Below are positions 57,878 to 64,000 of a DNA stretch of 64,000 bases, one piece after another. How positions within the stretch are numbered: position 1 is the stretch's first letter; each line of letters starts with the position of its first letter. The notes beneath the pieces were generated by a model. The model saw only the letters and a program-made list of their open reading frames with translations, was not told where the DNA came from and did no database searches. A program made the position numbers and the translations under genes. Location: the NCBI GenBank assembly GCA_000611775.1, contig KK106984.1, forward strand, positions 1,894,580 to 1,958,579, in the 5' to 3' direction. Origin of the DNA: Umbilicaria muhlenbergii. Lineage: Eukaryota; Ascomycota; Lecanoromycetes; Umbilicariales; Umbilicariaceae.

Positions 57878-59481
57878 ATGCTGCCACTATCACACTACCG
57901 ATATGATCTGAAAACCCAGCAGATGACACCGGAACAAAAGCACGCCATCTACATGAGGGCTTTTGCTATAAACATGCAAGACGAAAGTTTACGGTCGCTA
58001 GAGTACTATCGCGATAAATCTCAATGTCTTTCCTTCGGAGACTGCTCTCCAGCAGAGATGGGCATCATCAAAGCAATGAAACTGAAGCGCGGCTATGTCG
58101 AGTCAGATGGATTGATCCGTCGCCTTCGTCAGCTGAAGCCCTCTGACAACTTCGTTCTTCACGACTACATCCATAGGTTAATGCAATGGGACAAGTCACC
58201 AATAGAGGAAGAATCTATCGTGATACAGCCGCCTCCCACGGACTGGTTCTGGGAGCAGAGCGATGACATAGAGGACATGAGGAATCAATTAGGGAACCGC
58301 AGGACAAATATTCTCCGGAAGGAAGTTGAAGATTCTTGGATCAAAAAGCGCAACGTTGCGCTTACTCCCTTACCCAACTTACATCTCTTGAAGAACATGG
58401 GCCACAGTCCCTCTGGAACAATCTTTCCACGCTATCTGGTCAAAGGACTCCACGAACTACGTGAGCTCGCGAATGACAGAGGAGAGCAGTATTACACTGA
58501 GGAATATGAAAGGCTAAAGTCAGAAGAAGAGAGATTGTTCGTCAGTGGCAAGAGGAAAAACCGGATTCAGTCCTAGCAGTTGATCCTGTTTCTATTTACA
58601 GGACCTGGCCGTCAGAACTGATGGACCAGTTAGATGCTGTGGACCACGAGGCAATGCGACGGGGGGGCGAACGATATATGGCTGATCTACGAAAGACGGA
58701 GAAAGACATGCGGACGTTTGTTGGGTTCTGGAGAGACTGTGGACTCATCACTGGGCAGAGGACGCCATTGTCAGATACGGATCCTAGCCCAAAAAAAGAC
58801 GGCTGAGGAGTCGAGAAGCTCTGATTCAACACTGTCCAAATTTTCATCTACTACAAAGGGAGATATCGTAAGCCGGAAGAACCAGGGCTCACTTTCTGTT
58901 TCCACAAACGACGCTAGCCACGAAGTCACGTTGCATAGTGAGAGTTCTACCCCTCCCTCGACCCAACAAAGCGTGACAACAGCAGACATAATCGCTCCGA
59001 ATACAGACTTTACTACGTCTCAGTCCAGTCCAGTCATCACTTCCGGGAAGTCATTGCACCTCCATGAAATCCAGTCGAAGAAGCTGCGCTTGCATTTACA
59101 AAATTTGACGCAGACGTCAGGACTATTGTTGGAAAGTCACTGTGGTGTGGTAGGCTTCGGCCGAGGAAAGAATCACCCTACTCATTCAGCAATTCCGCCG
59201 GAAAGCCCCAAGGGATCATCAAACGAGGCCACAGGAAGGTGCGAGGGAACACCCGGCAGCCAGTTAGCAAGAGATATATGGATAAGTCAAATAGTAACAT
59301 GTCTGCGCCGCCGGTTTTGTCTGGTTTACAACCTTCTTCAGAAACGGTAGGCCCTCAAGCTATGCCAATTTCTGCTGAGGAGGGCAGAAGGAGTAAGAGG
59401 TTGCACAGCAGTCTCTCTGAACCATCTCAACCACTGGGTGTAAATAAGGCCCGCAACCTGAGCAATACGCTTCAATGCTGA
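57878..59481 (+). pseudogene. Unrecognised gene with a disrupted reading frame
   Basis: Exon 1 (57878 to about 58573) encodes a clear, soluble, charged protein: MTPEQKHAIYMRAFAINMQ, LEYYRDKSQCLSFGDCSPAE, PRYLVKGLHELRELA. A 42-nt intron (about 58574-58615, weak GTCCTA donor) joins TWPSELMDQLDAVDHEAMRR and FVGFWRDCGLITG. The frame then reaches an A7 run at about 58792. Continuing frame 1 gives a stop at 58806, whereas the next frame carries over 100 coding-like codons (EESRSSDSTLSKF onward). One base fewer in the run would join them. A second frame change is needed before the final coding-like part (GIIKRGHRKVRGNTRQP), which ends at 59481. Either this is a decaying gene or the assembly has homopolymer errors. 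No family is recognised. Confidence 0.5.
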
Positions 59482-60687
59482 CGCAGTAATCAACGCGTCC
59501 AAGGACTTCTACGCCTCCTCACCCCGCCTCGATCACAATGAAAGCAGTATCTAACTAAGGGACCGCAATTCTCCTGGATCTCCGTATCGGACCGAGAAAT
59601 GATAGTGAGGCTGACACCCTTCCGCTTGCTAACAACCTATGCCAGCGGCAATACTGGTACAGCTTGACTTTCAACGCCGATCAGGGCAGGATGCCTTATT
59701 GGACGGAGGGAAGTTACCGAAAGAAAGAACTGAATGTGGAGGGGACCCTCGGGGGTGCCTATGCTTACTTCTCATCTGTCATACGAACCACGATTAATGT
59801 CCAACTGCCTTGATGGTATACAGTGATCGAGATCTTCGGAAGGGCACCTGACAGAGTGGACATGGATCATGTCAGGTGGCGTTCTTCATGTGTCTTAAAG
59901 ATACCCCGGACCTCAATACCTACAACGCAGACATGAATGCAGAGGGAAGCTGCTTGACATTAATGCTATATATTATGCTTGGTGTCATTCAACAAGTGTC
60001 CCATCTACCAGGCTATAACACGCCAACCCCATACCGGCACATGCAACGCAATCGCCCTTTGAAACTGACAAACCTCCGGCATCATGATGCCCACATTATC
60101 CAACTCGCATACCACTCATTCGCCGCCTCCTCCATCACATGAACAGTTTGCTGATGCTTAGTGGCAGCATTCATCGGCTTATAGTTCAAGCCCGCGAGAT
60201 CCGGACCGAGTGCCGAAGTATAATGCTTGCCCTACCAAGGATAATGCGCACCCCGTCAAAGGCGTGCGCGGACGCTGAATCATAGCCTTGATTCATCTTG
60301 GTCCGAAGTTGGTACCTTGGTGCGTGCGTGGTGTGACTGACGAAGATGTGTTCATCACTCACTTGGCCTGGGAAGAAAGACGGTGCAGGGACGGCGAGGA
60401 GGAGTGGCCCTCGAAGTGTTGAAGCGTTCAATGTAACACTCTCTCCGCTTGTTCATCTACAACTACAATTGACGTTCTCCATCTCTTTTCTATCTGTCAC
60501 AACTCATCTACTAATCACTCTAGCTTGACGCACAAGTTTTGTTGAGCTCACTTTGTCATTGAACGCTCCTGAAGACCAGAAAAGGTGAGCAACCAGTCTC
60601 GCCAAGCTTTACTCCTTCTAACATCTCTCAGCTCAAAGCTCGAACATTGATCGCTCAATCAAGATACAAGCTCATCAATCTACCACG
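59482..60687. other. Intergenic
   Basis: 1.2 kb with no recognisable gene. Possible leader of the first zinc-type F-box copy from about 60550. Confidence 0.4.
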
Positions 60688-61326
60688 ATGTCTAGCTCCC
60701 CAACCCTTATGACGTTGCCTCTCGAACTCCAGAGAGACATCTTGGATCTGTTGCCATTCCCTACTCTACAAGTGATCCACGCAACACATCCATATTTCCG
60801 CGCAACAATCGACCTCAAGGACAAACGTGCGTCTCTTCATCCACCCAAACTACTCGACCAGATGGTTACCGCGTCTCAGAGTGACCCGTTCCGACAAGCC
60901 AATGACCACTCTCCCTGCAGCGACTGTTTCCGTCTCCGTCCGGGCAGCAAATTCCCCGACAAGATGAAGCGCAAACATCGGTTCCGTAGACGACGCTGGT
61001 TCTGCATTGACTGTGGAATCGATCACCGCTACACGCCAGGTGTTATACTCCGATTCAGCAACATTCCGGCTGTGTGGTGCAAGCGTTGTATGTTATTCAA
61101 GGTTGGGTACGACACTGTGGTGCCTCTACCAGGAGTTTGGAAGCCTAACCACCCGCCTTGGGGCTACAAGCGCTGCATGATCTTGAAGCTTTGGTACGAC
61201 ACTGTGGTGCCTACAGGAGGAATGTGCAAGCCTTGTCATCAGCAGCATGAGGTTGTGAAAGAAGAGAAAATGCAAGCTTGGCACCATCAAGATATTGGCA
61301 AAGACGTGCAGACTGACGGCCAGTAG
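60688..61326 (+). CDS. F-box/zinc-motif protein, array copy 1
   Basis: 212 aa to the first stop. The F-box is at the N-terminus: LMTLPLELQRDILDLLPFPT, LQVIHATHPYFRATIDL. Four CxxC-type pairs follow: CSDC (in SPCSDCFRLRP), CIDC (in WFCIDCGIDH), CKRC and CKPC, suggesting zinc binding. Residues near 130-180 are an internal duplication. The TAG at 61324 is followed in frame by 41 coding-like codons up to 61452 (AWLVFENHWNDLLQMKHD, then a basic tail with KKRKVRKAER), so the original protein was probably 254 codons. The family is the fungal F-box type expanded in Dothideomycetes; its role is unknown. Confidence 0.75.
   Translation: MSSSPTLMTLPLELQRDILDLLPFPTLQVIHATHPYFRATIDLKDKRASLHPPKLLDQMVTASQSDPFRQANDHSPCSDCFRLRPGSKFPDKMKRKHRFRRRRWFCIDCGIDHRYTPGVILRFSNIPAVWCKRCMLFKVGYDTVVPLPGVWKPNHPPWGYKRCMILKLWYDTVVPTGGMCKPCHQQHEVVKEEKMQAWHHQDIGKDVQTDGQ
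61075..61230 (+). repeat. Internal 87-bp tandem duplication in copy 1
   Basis: Segments 61075-61143 and 61162-61230 align at an offset of exactly 87 bp (29 codons), sharing TACGACACTGTGGTGCCT at 61108 and 61195. The protein repeats KRCM...YDTVVP. Confidence 0.9.
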
Positions 61327-61452
61327 CTGTATGCTTGGCTGGTCTTCGAGAACCATTGGAATGATTTGTTGCAGATGAAGCATGATGTTGATTGGGAAAA
61401 TGAGAATAATCGAAAGAAGAGGAAGGTCAGGAAGGCGGAGAGGAATACTTAG

Positions 61453-62205
61453 CCAGACTCTGTCAAGTAGACTGTTGTTAAGTTTAGGGGTATTATACCC
61501 GACGACGACTTATTGACCAAGGATGAGAGATTAGAGTCGGTTTTGGAAAGTGTGAGAGGCTTATTTATATGATGCGGCGCAGTGGCAGCATGTTAATGGT
61601 CAGGTGTCTTTAAACGTCGTGATGACGGCACTGTTCCTACTATTTGTCGGTCAGCGAGTGATGGTGTCTTAAGCTCTTCCTCATCCACACCATTCCTTTC
61701 CTGCTCCTTGATCTAGACTAAGGCACGGACGTTAGATGATGGGATTGCCAAATATCACTTGAATGTTTTGCAATTCGGCAAACGATAGAATCGACTGCAT
61801 CTACCAATACACATAACATCAACTCAACTTTTCGTTTTCCCGTCTCTCGTCCAGTAGAAAGGATGGGAATGGTCTATTCATGGCTCCAGTGTTGAGAGAC
61901 AAGCCTTCACTATGCATGTGTTAAACAGTTCAATTCATCCGATTCTTTATATACAGCAAGATTGATAGCTAAGGTTGACTTCCTCCACATACCACATATC
62001 CACGCGAATCTCAGGTCGAGAAGTGCCTCAGCTCATCCCAACCACAACCACTACTTCATATACGACAGGAACAGAAGCCAAAGTTGGCTACCTCCACATA
62101 TCACGCTTCAAGTCGAATCTCTGAAGTACCTCAACCGGTAAGACTTGTACGTGAGTCTTCCTTACATAAGTTGTAACACTTGCTCACTTCCATTAGGTAT
62201 CCAGC
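61453..62205. other. Intergenic between F-box copies 1 and 2
   Basis: The right half carries a short diverged repeat (61972-62033 against 62080-62137) just before copy 2. No gene is seen in it. Confidence 0.45.
61972..62137. repeat. Duplicated ~60-bp leader segment
   Basis: Two copies about 108 bp apart share landmarks such as CTCCACATA, TCGAATCTC or GCGAATCTC, and AAGT.CCTCA. They lie upstream of copy 2. Confidence 0.55.
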
Positions 62206-62604
62206 ATGGCGCCTCCAACACTCTTGACGCTTCCGGTTGAATTACAGAAGGAAATTTTCGAGCTGCTCCCTATACCAACCGTCCAAGTCCTCAAAGCCAC
62301 GCATCCACACTTCTACGCTATCATCGATTTAGAGGCTACCCGTTCCAAAATTGATGCTGCGGAGTTGTTGGACCAGCTCATCGAGGCTAGGGAGACAGAC
62401 CGCTTCTGGATGCGGCAGCTCTTTAGACCATGCCGTGAGTGCTTGCGCCTCTTGCCTCTCCACAAATTTTCGTTCGCGGTGAAACTGACACGTCCACTAT
62501 GTTCGAAATTCGACAAAGAGGTTACACATCAAATGTGGTCCCATCCGTATCAGTGTTCGAGCTGCATCATGTCACGGACGCAAAGGAGATCGCACGACAA
62601 GTAA
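62206..62604 (+). CDS. F-box/zinc-motif protein, array copy 2
   Basis: 132 codons to the stop if unspliced. F-box: LLTLPVELQKEIFELLPIPT and VQVLKATHPHFYAIIDL, closely matching copies 1 and 3. It then has CRECLRLLP (the first CxxC pair) and CSSC, but it lacks the WFCIDCG block of the other copies. The last codons overlap a consensus donor (GTAAGT at about 62601), so the gene may continue through an intron that I could not resolve. It may also be truncated. Confidence 0.6.
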   Translation: MAPPTLLTLPVELQKEIFELLPIPTVQVLKATHPHFYAIIDLEATRSKIDAAELLDQLIEARETDRFWMRQLFRPCRECLRLLPLHKFSFAVKLTRPLCSKFDKEVTHQMWSHPYQCSSCIMSRTQRRSHDK

Positions 62605-63305
62605 GTGATGGATTGACCTAAGTTATTACTGTGGTGAGAATCGCGGACTTGAGGGAGAGGTTGAGGAAGATTTCGGTAGTGTCCATCCTAAGAAAAGGCG
62701 CATCGGAGGCAGGAAAGTGGCAGCCTGAGGGCCTCAGCTGAAGAAATGAGACATGGGATGGATTGAAGAGAGAAATTTCATGTTGCGAATAGAAAGGCAG
62801 AGAAACCCAAGACCTTGCATTAACGGACTGGGACAGAGCGGATTGGGACCGTGTTGCTGGGACGGTCAAACTGCTTGCGCCGCGTTGACAGTTGCTGCCT
62901 AGACTGAGGAGGTAAATCGCGCGCCAAACAATGTGACGTGATCATAATCCAAAACCTACCTTGCAAACATGATGTGCAGGATCAAACAGAACCCTAAAGT
63001 CATAAACTGATTGTCTTAAATCCAAAGCATGTGCTTCCTTACTTCTCAAACTGCATACATCCAATCGCTCTCCTATATAGCCTAATGGCACATATTTCTG
63101 CACCATCGTCCTGTGAAGGATGGCAGAAAGTGTTAACAACCACATTCACTAAGAGATGTTTTCATCCGCCCTTTTATAATACCCTTTGACATGCAGTCTT
63201 CGACTTCTTCCACAATTTCTCGTCCGCAGCCATCTGTCTTACGAACGAACTACAATCAGCCCCAAAACCCAGCAAGTAAAACCTCCGGGCACTCGTCAAG
63301 CAACA
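62605..63305. other. Intergenic between F-box copies 2 and 3
   Basis: About 700 bp with no gene recognised. A possible 3' exon of copy 2 may lie here. Confidence 0.4.
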
Positions 63306-63689
63306 ATGACCGCCCCAAACCTACTAACAATGCCCGTGGAGGTCCAACAAGACATCTTCGCTCTCCTTGACCACCCAACCCTCCAAATCCTCGGCGCAAC
63401 ACATACCCACTTCCAATCCATAGTCGATTTCGAAACAGCGCGCCGCACGACTCCTTCAAGGGAGATTCTTGACCAGCTCGTCCATGCATCCATGTTGGAT
63501 CCGTATTATGTGTTCAGACGCATGCTCGCCTGTAAACTCTGTCTGCGCCTTCGCTACCGATGGGAGTTCTGGAATACCGTGGTTGATCACTGGAATCCGC
63601 GCGAACGCTTCTGCATCGATTGCGGCCTTCAACATGGGAAGTCGCCGCCGGGCGCGGGATCTGGCATTGGCGACATGGCTTTGCCGTGA
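63306..63689 (+). CDS. F-box/zinc-motif protein, array copy 3
   Basis: 127 aa to the first stop. F-box: LLTMPVEVQQDIFALLDHPT and LQILGATHTHFQSIVDFETA. Zinc-type pairs: CKLCLRLRY and FCIDCGLQH, then SPPGAGSG where copy 1 has YTPGVI. After the stop the same frame has a second stop and then reads DLVSEYSPRKYRNGKN with a basic Arg/Glu/Lys end, up to about 63861. The copy therefore looks truncated relative to its relatives, or an intron is missed. Confidence 0.65.
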   Translation: MTAPNLLTMPVEVQQDIFALLDHPTLQILGATHTHFQSIVDFETARRTTPSREILDQLVHASMLDPYYVFRRMLACKLCLRLRYRWEFWNTVVDHWNPRERFCIDCGLQHGKSPPGAGSGIGDMALP

Positions 63690-64000
63690 TGTTTGCGCAA
63701 GGCAGATGACTGAAGCGGAGAGGATATTTCGTCTGAGGGGATATATATTCGCGATCTAGTATCCGAGTATAGCCCCAGGAAATATCGGAATGGGAAAAAC
63801 GGCATGGCAAAAGCAAGAAGCGAGCGAGAAGAGAGGGCGGAAAAGAGAATGCAAGGATGAAATTGCAAAAAGAGGAAAAACTAAAAATTAGGATACGCTC
63901 ATGATGAGCTTAAGATGGACTTACGCAATGATCTGAGACGGCGTAGATGCTTCTTTTCTGGAGCAATGTCGAAAGCAAAGTGTCTAGCCGTTCTACGCGG
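63690..64000. other. Right edge, possible tail of copy 3
   Basis: Coding-like remnants of the copy 3 C-terminus run to about 63861. The last 140 bp hold nothing recognisable, and the window ends here. Confidence 0.4.

Noticed and set aside
1-64000. Search for retroelements, DNA transposons, CRISPR arrays and rRNA
   Set aside because: No transposase, integrase or reverse-transcriptase motifs, no long terminal or inverted repeats and no rRNA were recognised. The repeats present are short tandem arrays or a degenerate non-coding patch.

Overview
This is eukaryotic nuclear DNA from a filamentous ascomycete (Pezizomycotina, most likely a Dothideomycete; the class is inference). Genes are compact and lie on both strands. 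Most introns are 48-130 nt with GT...AG ends and CTGAC/CTAAC-like branch points. The proteins are fungal: Spt20, Swc5, a fungal-type CENP-X, a Pex22-like peroxin, a serine-rich GPI cupredoxin, DUF1989, a 2EXR protein and many F-box proteins. Exons were joined by eye using splice consensus, phase and protein-family continuity. I saw no retroelement, no convincing tRNA or rRNA, and no secondary-metabolite cluster.

Layout. 0-5 kb: centromere and chromatin genes (Mis12/Mtw1, CENP-X/MHF2, Swc5) with a secreted cupredoxin between them. 5-11 kb: an F-box/LRR gene, then an unrecognised gene containing a perfectly periodic exon/intron array. 11-15.5 kb: a degenerate repeat patch and the SAGA subunit Spt20. 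16-21 kb: two tandem F-box-like paralogues with the same four-exon structure. 21-25 kb: a long gene-free stretch ahead of a C2H2 transcription factor. 27-38.6 kb: a housekeeping run of eIF2B-gamma, Pex22-like, a PPR protein, a histidine acid phosphatase with microexons, and a WRAP73/Wdr8 WD40 protein. 40-45.5 kb: an accessory patch with a 2EXR gene and two unrecognised multi-exon loci. 46-55.6 kb: ribosomal protein S25, a membrane cytochrome b5-like protein, a DUF1989 protein, a very large CorA-like transporter and a GGCT/AIG2-like protein. 55.6-64 kb: a gene-poor accessory end with one frame-disrupted gene and an array of three F-box/zinc-motif paralogues in different states of decay.

Functional links. 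Mis12 and CENP-X are kinetochore or centromere proteins, and Swc5 belongs to the H2A.Z-depositing SWR1 complex; CENP-X and Swc5 share a 232-bp divergent promoter. The window is rich in F-box-like genes: one F-box/LRR gene, two tandem paralogues, one 2EXR gene and three zinc-type copies. This suggests lineage-specific expansion of substrate adaptors. The most unusual structure is the gene at 9028-10655, where 66-nt phase-0 exons and 55-nt introns repeat at an exact 121-bp spacing.
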